From: Dyadobacter arcticus
Lineage (GTDB): Bacteria > Bacteroidota > Bacteroidia > Cytophagales > Spirosomataceae
Direction of reading: 5' to 3'
Length of the DNA stretch: 64,000 nucleotides
NCBI RefSeq assembly: GCF_011762185.1
Contig: NZ_JAASQJ010000002.1
Span: 372,001-436,000 of the forward strand
In this document: positions 37,046 through 45,893 of the stretch, one piece after another
How the letters are laid out: the number at the start of each line of letters is the position of its first letter
Numbering within the stretch: the first letter of the stretch is position 1
Translations under genes and position numbers: made by a program
Notes under the pieces: model-generated
What the model was told of the DNA's origin: nothing
The model's database searches: none
What the model saw: only the letters and a program-made list of their open reading frames with translations

Positions 37046-40000
37046 ATGTCGAAAACCTCTGCCGCCGACACGCTCCAAGAGCCTTCGCTCCAACTGTTTA
37101 ACGTTCTCGAAGAGGAGTATAAATACATTCATGGAACCCAAACCGAGGGGATCAAATTCTTGGGTTATGAGATAGACCCGGGGCTGGTTGTGCGTCTGAA
37201 GGTGGAGCTAGAAAATCAAGCTAACGAAGATTATTCAAAATCGCTCAAAGACTACTGTTATCCCTATACAAAATTGGCCAATTGGATTAAGCCACACCAG
37301 CCTGAAAAAGTCAACTTTGAAATTTCCGTAGCAACCATCTCAGATGTTCTGAAAAACAAGATAGAAGATGAGAAGCTTATTGAGCAGGAACCGTGGCTTC
37401 AGGATAGCCTTTCGTTACAGCCGTATACGCGCGGTCTGCTGTCACGATATTTGATTGGCAAAAACACGAAAAGGGCATTAAAATCGGAAGAAATACTGGA
37501 ATTGAACAGGCTTTTGATCCGTGATGCATTTTCAGAATACATTAAATCCGAAGACAGCTTAACATTAGAAAGCGTTTTTGAAAAAATGCGCGCTTCCGGT
37601 CAATCTGCGATCTGCTTTTCAGGCGGCGGCATTCGCAGCGCAACATTCGGACTGGGTATTGTCCAGGGATTAGCTAATTTGAATTTGCTGGATAAATTCA
37701 GCTACATGTCTACGGTGTCAGGAGGCGGTTATCTGGGATCCTGGTTAAGTGCGTGGAGTCATCACGAAGGATTTGAAACGGTACTCAAAAAGCTAAAATC
37801 CGAGTCCAGCACACCTTTCACAGTAGAAGCCGATCCGATCGTTCACCTTCGGCGATACAGCAATTTTCTTTCCCCAAAACTTGGCCTGTTTTCGGCCGAT
37901 AGCTGGACGCTTTTCTCCACTTACCTTAGAAATTTACTGCTGATCTGGTTGGTTATCGTACCATTTCTCGCAGCACTTTCAGGGGCACCGTGGCTTGCGG
38001 TAAACCTTGCTGCCGCAAAATTCGGTTCTTCCGGCCCATATGCATTTTGGTTTATTGCCTTGCTCGCACTTTCAGCGGCCATTTTGCTGATCATCGCTGT
38101 CCGGTTCCTGCATGCATTTATTCCTGACTCGCAAATCATACCGCAATCCGAAAGAGGGTCGGTAAAAGATACCCTGACATCAACCAGGGATACAAAAGCC
38201 TTCATTAAAAACTGCTTTGCGCCATGCCTGATTGCAACTTTTTTATTGATCATCTCCTGGATATGGTTTGTCAAATTGGATGTCTTTCCCTTTAAGTATA
38301 TTGAAGACATACACAAAACGCTGGGCTTGGACACTCCCACGGAACTGCGAATATGGTCATTTGGAGGAGGATATATCATGGCCAATACGGCATTATGTCA
38401 TCTTATCGGATGGTTGCTGGCAAAGCCAACTCGAAAAAAGCCGATCCTTATCGCCGGACAGTTCATCGTTATTCTGGTCACAGGGGCTTTTGCAGGCTTT
38501 TTTCTACTACTTATCCTAGGACAATTCCGCCAGCATTTTTTAGGAGAAAGACATTTACCAGCATTTATCTGTCTGGCTTTCCCAAGCGCATTACTTGCTA
38601 TTGTTCTTGCGGGATTTGTTTTTGAAGGCACCATTAGCCGCTGGAATGACGACTCTCGACGGGAATGGACTGCCCGGCATAGCGGATTTTTGTTGCTGGC
38701 AGCTCTTGCATGGCTGGTTTTAACGGCCATCATTCTTTACGGACCGGGATTAATTGCAGATATTAAACTAAAAATTGCCAGCCTGGGTCTTACGTCCGGT
38801 ATTTTGACCGCGCTGCTAGGCGGCAGTACAAAAACCGCCGGCAAGGGAGAAGCAGCGGGGTCGCGACAGGGAAAAGGGCCTGCACCGGGCATTGGAAGTT
38901 TCATGTCTTCTTTAAGCCTCCCCGTTGTCGCGTTGATAACCCTCGTAGTGTTGCTGACAATGCTATCCGTGTTGAATTTGAAGTTAATGCAGGTCTTTGA
39001 AAATTTTGTAGAATACGGGCAGGCCAATGTATTTTGGATATCCCACGCAAGCTTCCCGACATTTCCCGTTTACATCCCATTTTTGATTCTTGCCGCATTC
39101 ATCATTCTGGGCTTTATAATGGCAGCGGCGATTGATACCAACCGCTTTTCACTTCACGCCATGTACCGGGCAAGGTTAATCAGGGCATATCTCGGAGCCT
39201 CGCGGCCACAAACTGAACGCTCGCCCGACCCCTTCACAGGCTTTGATGAAAAAGATAATATGCCTATGGGCGAGCTGGATCAGCAGCAAACTGCCTCCAC
39301 GAGGGCCAAATCAATGCAAAAACCTCCTTTCCACGTTGTTAATCTTGCACTTAACCTGGTCAGCAGCCGCAACCTGGCCTGGCAGGAACGAAAAGCTGCG
39401 GCTTTCTCGGTAACCACTCTACACGCCGGGGCAGTGAACCTGGGATATCGCCGCACAAGGCCGGACCCATTAAAACAGGTCAGCAAAAATGCGGGCAATG
39501 ATGAGATCGTTCCGCGTCTGTATGGAGGCAAAAATGGCATAAGTCTCGGCACCGCAATGACAATCTCAGGCGCTGCGGCCAGTCCGAATATGGGCTATCA
39601 TTCTTCGCCGCTGATTGCTTTTTTGATGACAATGTTCAATGTTAGACTGGGTTGGTGGCTAGGAAATCCCGGTCCGGCGGGTGACGAAACCTTTGATCGC
39701 ACGACGCCTTTTTTTGCAGTAAAACCCATTTGGGATGAATTGCTTGCCAATACCGATGAGCTTAACAATTATGTGTATTTATCCGACGGCGGCCATTTTG
39801 AAAATCTTGGATTGTACGAAATGGTACTTCGCCGAAACCGCTTTATTCTGGTAAGCGATGCAGGATGTGATGAAAAATGCACATTGGAGGATCTTGGCAA
39901 TGCAATCCGAAAAATTCGGATCGATCTGGGCATACCCGTCGATTTTAATGAAGAATTTAAAATCAGGGCAAGGTCCAACGACCCAACATTAAAAGGTCAG

Positions 40001-40354
40001 CCCTGGGCGCTGGGACGCATTCGCTACTCGGAGGTAGATAAAAAAAGCAAGCTTGGAGCCGACGATGTAGATGGGATATTACTTTATGTTAAACCTGGCC
40101 TGTATGGCCGCGAGCCGCGCGACGTGTTCAACTACGCCTCTGCCAAGCCCACATTCCCGCACGAATCCACGGGCGATCAGTTCTTTTCCGAAAGCCAGTT
40201 TGAAAGTTATCGAGCGCTCGGAAAACACATTGTTGAAGATTTAGCCAACTCAATCTTAATGGAAGCAGGCGTGACACTCACTGAGCTTTTTGAAAAGGAT
40301 GGGCCCAAAAAGTATTGGAAGTTTATAAAGGACAACAAGAAAGCACCTGTTTAG
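37046..40354 (+). CDS. Large membrane-inserted patatin-like phospholipase
   Basis: This 1102-residue protein has a patatin catalytic core split by a long membrane insert. The oxyanion motif is CFSGGGIRSATFGLG (near residue 190-205). The nucleophile region MSTVSGGGYLGSW has the active Ser at about residue 225, and the Asp of the dyad lies in YLSDGGHFENLGLYE (about residue 914). Between them lie about eight hydrophobic helices (roughly 293-700). The soluble ends face the cytoplasm by inference. Members of the patatin family hydrolyse acyl esters of membrane lipids. It is the first gene of a conspicuous same-strand block and starts at the ATG at 37046. Confidence 0.92.
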   Translation: MSKTSAADTLQEPSLQLFNVLEEEYKYIHGTQTEGIKFLGYEIDPGLVVRLKVELENQANEDYSKSLKDYCYPYTKLANWIKPHQPEKVNFEISVATISDVLKNKIEDEKLIEQEPWLQDSLSLQPYTRGLLSRYLIGKNTKRALKSEEILELNRLLIRDAFSEYIKSEDSLTLESVFEKMRASGQSAICFSGGGIRSATFGLGIVQGLANLNLLDKFSYMSTVSGGGYLGSWLSAWSHHEGFETVLKKLKSESSTPFTVEADPIVHLRRYSNFLSPKLGLFSADSWTLFSTYLRNLLLIWLVIVPFLAALSGAPWLAVNLAAAKFGSSGPYAFWFIALLALSAAILLIIAVRFLHAFIPDSQIIPQSERGSVKDTLTSTRDTKAFIKNCFAPCLIATFLLIISWIWFVKLDVFPFKYIEDIHKTLGLDTPTELRIWSFGGGYIMANTALCHLIGWLLAKPTRKKPILIAGQFIVILVTGAFAGFFLLLILGQFRQHFLGERHLPAFICLAFPSALLAIVLAGFVFEGTISRWNDDSRREWTARHSGFLLLAALAWLVLTAIILYGPGLIADIKLKIASLGLTSGILTALLGGSTKTAGKGEAAGSRQGKGPAPGIGSFMSSLSLPVVALITLVVLLTMLSVLNLKLMQVFENFVEYGQANVFWISHASFPTFPVYIPFLILAAFIILGFIMAAAIDTNRFSLHAMYRARLIRAYLGASRPQTERSPDPFTGFDEKDNMPMGELDQQQTASTRAKSMQKPPFHVVNLALNLVSSRNLAWQERKAAAFSVTTLHAGAVNLGYRRTRPDPLKQVSKNAGNDEIVPRLYGGKNGISLGTAMTISGAAASPNMGYHSSPLIAFLMTMFNVRLGWWLGNPGPAGDETFDRTTPFFAVKPIWDELLANTDELNNYVYLSDGGHFENLGLYEMVLRRNRFILVSDAGCDEKCTLEDLGNAIRKIRIDLGIPVDFNEEFKIRARSNDPTLKGQPWALGRIRYSEVDKKSKLGADDVDGILLYVKPGLYGREPRDVFNYASAKPTFPHESTGDQFFSESQFESYRALGKHIVEDLANSILMEAGVTLTELFEKDGPKKYWKFIKDNKKAPV

Positions 40355-40400
40355 TAGAATTTGAAACCCGGTTTTATTCGGTTCATAAGCTATTAGCGGA

Positions 40401-40465
40401 TAGCTTTTAGCAAAAAATAATAAAAAAAGCTAAAAGCTAAAAGCTAAGAGCTAAAATCTAAAAGC
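40401..40465 (+). repeat. Tandem heptanucleotide repeat with inverted copy
   Basis: Five adjoining 7-base units (GCTAAAA, GCTAAAA, GCTAAGA, GCTAAAA, TCTAAAA) run from 40429 to 40463, ending 15 bases before the ATG of the next gene. TAGCTTTTAGC (40401-40411) is the exact reverse complement of the start of the array, so the region can fold as a hairpin with an 17-base A-rich loop. A similar motif in weaker form (AAGCTATTAGC) lies at 40387-40397. Confidence 0.8.
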
Positions 40466-40478
40466 AACCCTTGAAACT

Positions 40479-41840
40479 ATGATTGGAAATGTAGCGCTCG
40501 ATGTGGTTATTGGCCTTGTCTTCATTTATTTGCTTTACAGCCTTTATGCCACCATTATTATGGAAATCGTCTCGTCCTTGCTGGGACTGAGAGCGAGAAA
40601 TTTATGCTATGCGTTGTCCCGGATGCTTATGGACGAGAAGGATTATGGAGAGAGGAAAGTGCGGCGTGATGGATCCCGGCTGGCTACGACTTTTTTGCGT
40701 GTTGCTGGTAAATCCACGAATATGGAAAATGAGGAGCTATATGAGAAATTTTTCAATCAGCCCTCCATCAAATACTTATCGAGCGGAGGCATAGGTAACA
40801 AACCGTCGTACCTCTCCGCTGAAAATTTCTCAAAAGCACTGATCGATGCCATCAAAGTAGACATGCCCGAGGTCGGAGAATTGGCCCGGATACAGATGGG
40901 TTTGAGAACCTGGAGGTTTAAGAGTGACGAGGAACCAAAAGATCTGAAAGCGAAATCGCTTACACAGGCTGATTTCGAAAATGTAAAAAACATAGAGGCT
41001 TTCCTAAGCAATGCAAACGTCGACCTTGTCAAATTCAAGATATGGTTGAAAAAGTGGCACGCGGCTAATCCGGGTAATTCTGTGGCCAATGCACGTCGAT
41101 CGGAAGCGATCAAACACATTAACACTTTGCTGAATGATGCCAATACTGATATCAATGAGGTAAAAATCCTATTGAGGGAATGGTATATCGATCCTTTGGA
41201 CGTAGAAAAAGTATTGCCATCGGAGCGTTCCGAAACGATTTATCATATTGAATCCCTGTTAAATGAAGCCAATAATGACCTGGTAAAATTTAAAATCCTG
41301 CTAGGAAACTGGTACAATGATACCATGGAGCGAGCGAGTGGCTGGTTCAAACAAACCACTCAGGCTATTCTGATCATCATCGGGGCCGGGCTGGCGATTG
41401 GCTTTAATGTAGATACGATCGCTATCATTAAAAAGCTTTCAAAAGATACCGAAGCAAGGGAACAGCTAGTCAAAATGGCCGTTGATTTCAATCAAAATAA
41501 TCAGGGTTTCAGACAAACTCAAGGTGTAGCGGATAATGCTGTAAGTCCTCAGATGCTCAATGCACGCCTGGATTCACTGATGGCCATTAAAAACACCCTG
41601 AAAACTGACATTGATAACGCCCAAAATATCCTCTCCTCGCCACGTACCAAGGAATGGAATTTCTTTGGCTATGTTCTCACGATTCTTGCCCTCTCGTTAG
41701 GGGCCCCTTTTTGGTTCGACCTCCTCAATAAGCTGGTAAAACTGCGTACTTCAAATTCATCTTCGGCGAACACAGAAGGTGGGGCGTGGACTGGTGACTC
41801 AAATATATCTAATCGTAACACCTTAAATAGGGCAGGATGA
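40479..41840 (+). CDS. Membrane protein of unknown function with triplicated helical repeat
   Basis: This 453-residue protein has one N-terminal membrane helix (VALDVVIGLVFIYLLYSLYATIIMEIV) and two C-terminal ones (about 287-307 and 390-410). The ends, including GAPFWFDLLNKLVKLR, look like a family common in bacteria but without known function. The middle has three copies of a 42-residue unit: FLSNANVDLVKFKIWLKKW, LLNDANTDINEVKILLREW and LLNEANNDLVKFKILLGNW, the last running into NDTMERASGWFKQTTQ. It overlaps the next gene by four bases. It probably forms a complex with the neighbouring enzymes at the membrane. Confidence 0.8.
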   Translation: MIGNVALDVVIGLVFIYLLYSLYATIIMEIVSSLLGLRARNLCYALSRMLMDEKDYGERKVRRDGSRLATTFLRVAGKSTNMENEELYEKFFNQPSIKYLSSGGIGNKPSYLSAENFSKALIDAIKVDMPEVGELARIQMGLRTWRFKSDEEPKDLKAKSLTQADFENVKNIEAFLSNANVDLVKFKIWLKKWHAANPGNSVANARRSEAIKHINTLLNDANTDINEVKILLREWYIDPLDVEKVLPSERSETIYHIESLLNEANNDLVKFKILLGNWYNDTMERASGWFKQTTQAILIIIGAGLAIGFNVDTIAIIKKLSKDTEAREQLVKMAVDFNQNNQGFRQTQGVADNAVSPQMLNARLDSLMAIKNTLKTDIDNAQNILSSPRTKEWNFFGYVLTILALSLGAPFWFDLLNKLVKLRTSNSSSANTEGGAWTGDSNISNRNTLNRAG

Positions 41841-43186
41841 GAGGGATCGTAAATCAGGATTTAAATGAGCGTTTGCAAAGTCCAAGCGTGAACGCCAGCA
41901 TAGCTCGTTTTTATAAAAAGAACGACATCCTCGAAGTAACGGGTGCCGTGCGCGGTGATTTCTTCGATGACGATAATCTTTGGTATACCCTGGACAATGG
42001 TGCATTTGTATGGAATGGGGCGGTAGATGTTGAACCCGAATGCAATACACCCGATCCTGAGGATAAAGAACAGTTCGTTATCTCATATCGCCGTGTTTTG
42101 AGCGACGGAAGCGCGGATATGTTTATTAAAGATCCTGCTAATGAGCTGCATTTCACACCTCTTAAATTGCCGGCGAAAGAGGCGACGCTTCAATTTAACA
42201 AGCTGATCCCAACGCACTTTGCAGATGGTGTTATTCAATCTGTCAAAAAATTAAAAGATCAGAATCGCAGACATGTAGTTGTGTATATCCATGGTTTTCA
42301 GCCGTTCTCATCATTGAAACTGGACCTGCTGACGAGCTATGCCAATAACTATATGAATTTTCCTGGTAATAAGATCGCTAAGGTACTGTTTCTGGTGTGG
42401 CCGGCTCAGGGGTTAGGCAGGAAAAGGGCGGATGACCGGGCGGTTCTGGCAGGGCGAAATTTCACAAGGAATGAGCTATTCAAACCTTTCGAAGTCCTGT
42501 CGCAGGAGCTCAGAAAAGAGGGAATGTTCCTTGATCTGGTTGTCCATTCATTTGGACATCAATTGCTTAACGGAATGCTCAATCCTTTTGATTCGCTAAA
42601 ACTTCCCAAAGATGTCTTCGAGAACATTTTCCTGATGGCCTCTGATGTCACGCATTTGGCATTGAATGAAAAAGGCTTTGACTTACCCAATTTTTTCGGT
42701 CGTAATGATCGGTTTATGTACGATTATACCCAGTTGAAAAGGCTGGGAAGGAAAGTCCATGTCTTCTTTGATGAGTTCGACTATCTGCTTTATGTAAGTA
42801 CCAAAAAGTTCGTTGGTGCTGACCGTCTGGCAGAAAGACCGCTGGAAAGAGACCGGCGTGGCCTGACAGATAATTATCGCAACCTTGGAAACTATGGCAT
42901 TGGTGAGCTTAAAGACATATTTAAGCCGCAGTTAGGGTTCAATGTTCAGTCTGTGCAAACGCTCATCGCGCCTAATGATATTGCCAATCTCTGTGATTTC
43001 CCATGGCAACCTTATGAAACGACCTCTTTTTTCCGAAGGCACATTGACAATGTTGCCCTGACCGCAGATTACGGTGGATTTGGACTACTAGATATCGTTT
43101 TCAATGCCAGACGATTACAGAACTATCACAAATACGTATTTACATGCAGGCCGGTGGTGAGGAAAGTGCAGTCGTTGTTGATATAG
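41837..43186 (+). CDS. Alpha/beta hydrolase, DUF900-like
   Basis: This 449-residue protein carries an alpha/beta hydrolase core. The strand and oxyanion segment is HVVVYIHGFQPFSSLKLDL (near residue 148), KVLFLVWPAQG follows, and the nucleophile elbow is LVVHSFGHQLLNG with Ser at about residue 238. Later segments include IFLMASDVTHLAL and KVHVFFDEFDYLLYVS, where the Asp and a later His may complete the triad. The VHSFGH elbow is like DUF900 and lipase-type hydrolases. The first 110 residues are a separate beta-rich region. It is translationally coupled to the upstream membrane protein. Ester substrate unknown. Confidence 0.82.
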   Translation: MRGIVNQDLNERLQSPSVNASIARFYKKNDILEVTGAVRGDFFDDDNLWYTLDNGAFVWNGAVDVEPECNTPDPEDKEQFVISYRRVLSDGSADMFIKDPANELHFTPLKLPAKEATLQFNKLIPTHFADGVIQSVKKLKDQNRRHVVVYIHGFQPFSSLKLDLLTSYANNYMNFPGNKIAKVLFLVWPAQGLGRKRADDRAVLAGRNFTRNELFKPFEVLSQELRKEGMFLDLVVHSFGHQLLNGMLNPFDSLKLPKDVFENIFLMASDVTHLALNEKGFDLPNFFGRNDRFMYDYTQLKRLGRKVHVFFDEFDYLLYVSTKKFVGADRLAERPLERDRRGLTDNYRNLGNYGIGELKDIFKPQLGFNVQSVQTLIAPNDIANLCDFPWQPYETTSFFRRHIDNVALTADYGGFGLLDIVFNARRLQNYHKYVFTCRPVVRKVQSLLI

Positions 43187-43268
43187 CTTAGGAAAGCTTG
43201 TCTCCAACACGACAACAGAATTGAAAATAAACGTATCTTGCCTATATACTACTTATCCTCTATACATT

Positions 43269-45200
43269 ATGCCTAAGGTTGTTATTCTCGGTGGCGGAGT
43301 GGCCGGCATGAGCGCGGCACATGAACTAGTTGAACGCGGATTTGAGGTAGATGTTTACGAAAAGAAACCTATTTACCTCGGTGGAAAAGCGCGAAGTGTA
43401 AACGTCCCCGGCTCCAATCTTCAGAGTCTCGACAAATTTCTTCCTGGCGAACACGGGTTTCGGTTTTTCCCCGGCTTCTACCAGCACATTACCGACACAA
43501 TGAAACGCATTCCGTTTACGGATTCCAAAGGGCAAAAAAACCCTCGGGGTGTGTTTGATAATCTGGTGGATGTGTCTAGGGTCGGGGTGCTTCGAAATGG
43601 AAAGAAACCAATTATCACGATCGTTAGCTTTCCTAAGTCACTGGCTGATATTGAATCTGCCATTTCGGTATTGCATACTCATGATACGGGTTTGGAACCT
43701 GGTGAAGCGAAGGTTTTTGGAAAGAAAGTCTTACAGCTCATGACTTCCTGCCAGCGCAGACGGGACCTTGAATATGAAAAGATTGGCTGGTGGAAATATA
43801 TGGATGCTGATAAACACAGCGAAGGATACCAGCATTTGCTCGTGGAAGGACTTACCCGGACTCTGGTTGCTGCCAATGCAAAACTGGCCAGTACCAAAAC
43901 CGGCGGCGATATTTTTATTCAATTGCTTTTTAACATTGCCAATCCCGGTATGCATACCGACCGGGTGCTGAATGGCCCCACCAATCAAGTCTGGCTTAAA
44001 CCGTGGGAGGAGTATCTTACCAAGAAAGGCGTGAGATTTTTCAAAGGCGCGCTTGTTGAAAAACTGATTTGTAAAGGTGGAAAAGTAACGGGCGTACAAA
44101 TTAAGGATTGGCAAAAAGAAAATAGGAACGAACCTTCCGCTTATGATCCGCCTGCCTCAGGGGACTATTACCTGCTTGCAACGCCGGTGGAAGTTGCCGC
44201 GGTGGTGATTCCTGATGAAGTAAAGAAAGATAACGGCAGTCTCGAGCATATCGATGAGCTGGCTAAAGATGTTGCCTGGATGAATGGTATCCAGTTTTAT
44301 CTCAATAAAGAGCTGGACGTCGTGAAAGGCCATTGCATTTATGTCGACAGCGAATGGGCTCTGACCTCTATTTCACAGCTTCCTTTCTGGGGAGATTACG
44401 ACATTCAACTGCGTGGTGACGGCAATGTAAAGTCTATTCTTTCCGTAGATATTTCAGATTGGGATGAACCTTATCCGGCTTTACCCAAAGGTCATTCGCC
44501 CGGACAACCGGTACTAAATGCATCCGGTCTTGCGCCGATGAAAGCAAACGAGTGTCAAACCTACGATGAGATAGAACAGCGGGTATGGGAACAGCTCAAA
44601 CGCAGCCTCAATGTGGATGGCGTCGAGATCCTGACAGATGACATGAAGACGGGAAGCTATGCGGATGGTGACAAAATTTACAAAGGCTATTACCTCGATC
44701 ACTCCCTAAATGAAGAAGTCACACCGGCGGCAAAAGACGATACCGCCTCCGTTCCGGGCAAAAAGCAGCCTGGGAAATTCACGCTGGTCGACCATGAACC
44801 GCTGTTAATCAATACTGTAAACAGCTGGGCAAGCCGTCCTGATGCGTTTTTACCTGGCATGAGCAACCTTTTTCTCGCTTCGGATTACGTCCGTACCAAC
44901 ACCGACCTTGCCACTATGGAAGGAGCCAATGAAGCTGCCCGTCGGGCGGTAAATTGCATTATCGACCTTTCCGGTGCCGACGTACCTGCCTGCGAAATCT
45001 GGAATCTGCACGAGCCGATCTTCTTTGTCCCTTTCAAATGGTACGATGCATGGCGATACCGTCAAGGAATGCCGTATAAAAGTCCTCCGAAATGGTTTGA
45101 TGCGATCATGGCGATTTGGGGGCTGATTTATGGGGCCGGATTTATGCTTTTCACAGCATGGACATTCATTACAAACTGGTTTACCAGTAAGAAAATTTAA
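43269..45200 (+). CDS. FAD-dependent amine-oxidase-type enzyme with C-terminal membrane helix
   Basis: The ATG at 43269 (MPKVVILGGGVAGMSAAHEL) directly starts the dinucleotide-binding motif GGGVAGMSAAHELVERG. The product has 643 residues. The second FAD motif is YLGGKARSV, and the C-terminal FAD contact is FLASDYVRTNTDLATMEGANEAARRAV. This arrangement fits the amine-oxidase/phytoene-desaturase/hydroxysqualene-dehydroxylase group, which usually oxidises lipophilic or terpenoid substrates. A hydrophobic helix at the very end (about 613-635, IMAIWGLIYGAGFMLFTAWTFI) should tie it to the membrane. It follows the hydrolase after 82 bases. Confidence 0.88.
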   Translation: MPKVVILGGGVAGMSAAHELVERGFEVDVYEKKPIYLGGKARSVNVPGSNLQSLDKFLPGEHGFRFFPGFYQHITDTMKRIPFTDSKGQKNPRGVFDNLVDVSRVGVLRNGKKPIITIVSFPKSLADIESAISVLHTHDTGLEPGEAKVFGKKVLQLMTSCQRRRDLEYEKIGWWKYMDADKHSEGYQHLLVEGLTRTLVAANAKLASTKTGGDIFIQLLFNIANPGMHTDRVLNGPTNQVWLKPWEEYLTKKGVRFFKGALVEKLICKGGKVTGVQIKDWQKENRNEPSAYDPPASGDYYLLATPVEVAAVVIPDEVKKDNGSLEHIDELAKDVAWMNGIQFYLNKELDVVKGHCIYVDSEWALTSISQLPFWGDYDIQLRGDGNVKSILSVDISDWDEPYPALPKGHSPGQPVLNASGLAPMKANECQTYDEIEQRVWEQLKRSLNVDGVEILTDDMKTGSYADGDKIYKGYYLDHSLNEEVTPAAKDDTASVPGKKQPGKFTLVDHEPLLINTVNSWASRPDAFLPGMSNLFLASDYVRTNTDLATMEGANEAARRAVNCIIDLSGADVPACEIWNLHEPIFFVPFKWYDAWRYRQGMPYKSPPKWFDAIMAIWGLIYGAGFMLFTAWTFITNWFTSKKI

Positions 45201-45224
45201 CCCCTCGATTTTAGTAATGCTTAA

Positions 45225-45893
45225 ATGGAAAATTCTTTACTAAACCTGAAAGACTACACCGTACTGGAACTGGCCACATTTGGAGTAGGCTGCTTCCTAT
45301 GGATTATCGTCTATTTTTTCACATTAAAAAGCATTCACAAACATAAGTTCATAGAAATACCGGTTGTGACCGTTTGGGGCAACATTGTTTGGGAATTCCT
45401 GTGGAGCTGGGTATTCGTTCCAGACATTGGAAGCCTTTTTGCCTGGGGTTACAGGATTTGGTTTTTTATGGATTGCTTTATTGTAATCGGTGCTTTTTTA
45501 TACGGTCAAAGGCAAATGAACTTGCCGATTTTTGTCAAAAATTTCAAACTATTAAGTATACTGGGCATCCTGGCCTGGATCCCTCTTTTATATTATTATA
45601 TTGATATTTACGATTACCCATTGAGTAAAATGGGAGCCTATTCGGGCTATATTTTAAATATCATTATTTCTGCGCTTTACGTTACCATGTCGCTGAGAAT
45701 GAACCAATGGAAGATGTTCTCCTACCCGGCGGCCTGGTGCAAAGGCGTGGGCACATTGTTGATCTCCGTCTTTTGTTTTTTGCATTTTACCGATGGCTTC
45801 TTGCTGACGATGTGTGTGATCACAGGCGTGCTTGACGCATTTTACATTTATCTTTTCGCAAGAGAACGCAGCAATTCTTCCGTTTTGACATGA
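45225..45893 (+). CDS. Seven-helix membrane protein, PaxB/Pyr4-terpene-cyclase-like
   Basis: This 222-residue protein has seven hydrophobic helices (about 13-33, 45-63, 73-93, 105-122, 131-150, 160-180, 188-208). The second contains GNIVWEFLWSW with Glu57 and the last ends in GVLDAFYIYLFARER with Asp204. Membrane terpene cyclases of the Pyr4/PaxB type are seven-helix proteins of this size with an essential Glu in a WE motif of helix 2 and an Asp in the last helix, so the match is suggestive. It follows a terpenoid-type FAD enzyme after 24 bases and overlaps a histidine kinase by four, so a sensor role is the alternative. Confidence 0.55.
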   Translation: MENSLLNLKDYTVLELATFGVGCFLWIIVYFFTLKSIHKHKFIEIPVVTVWGNIVWEFLWSWVFVPDIGSLFAWGYRIWFFMDCFIVIGAFLYGQRQMNLPIFVKNFKLLSILGILAWIPLLYYYIDIYDYPLSKMGAYSGYILNIIISALYVTMSLRMNQWKMFSYPAAWCKGVGTLLISVFCFLHFTDGFLLTMCVITGVLDAFYIYLFARERSNSSVLT

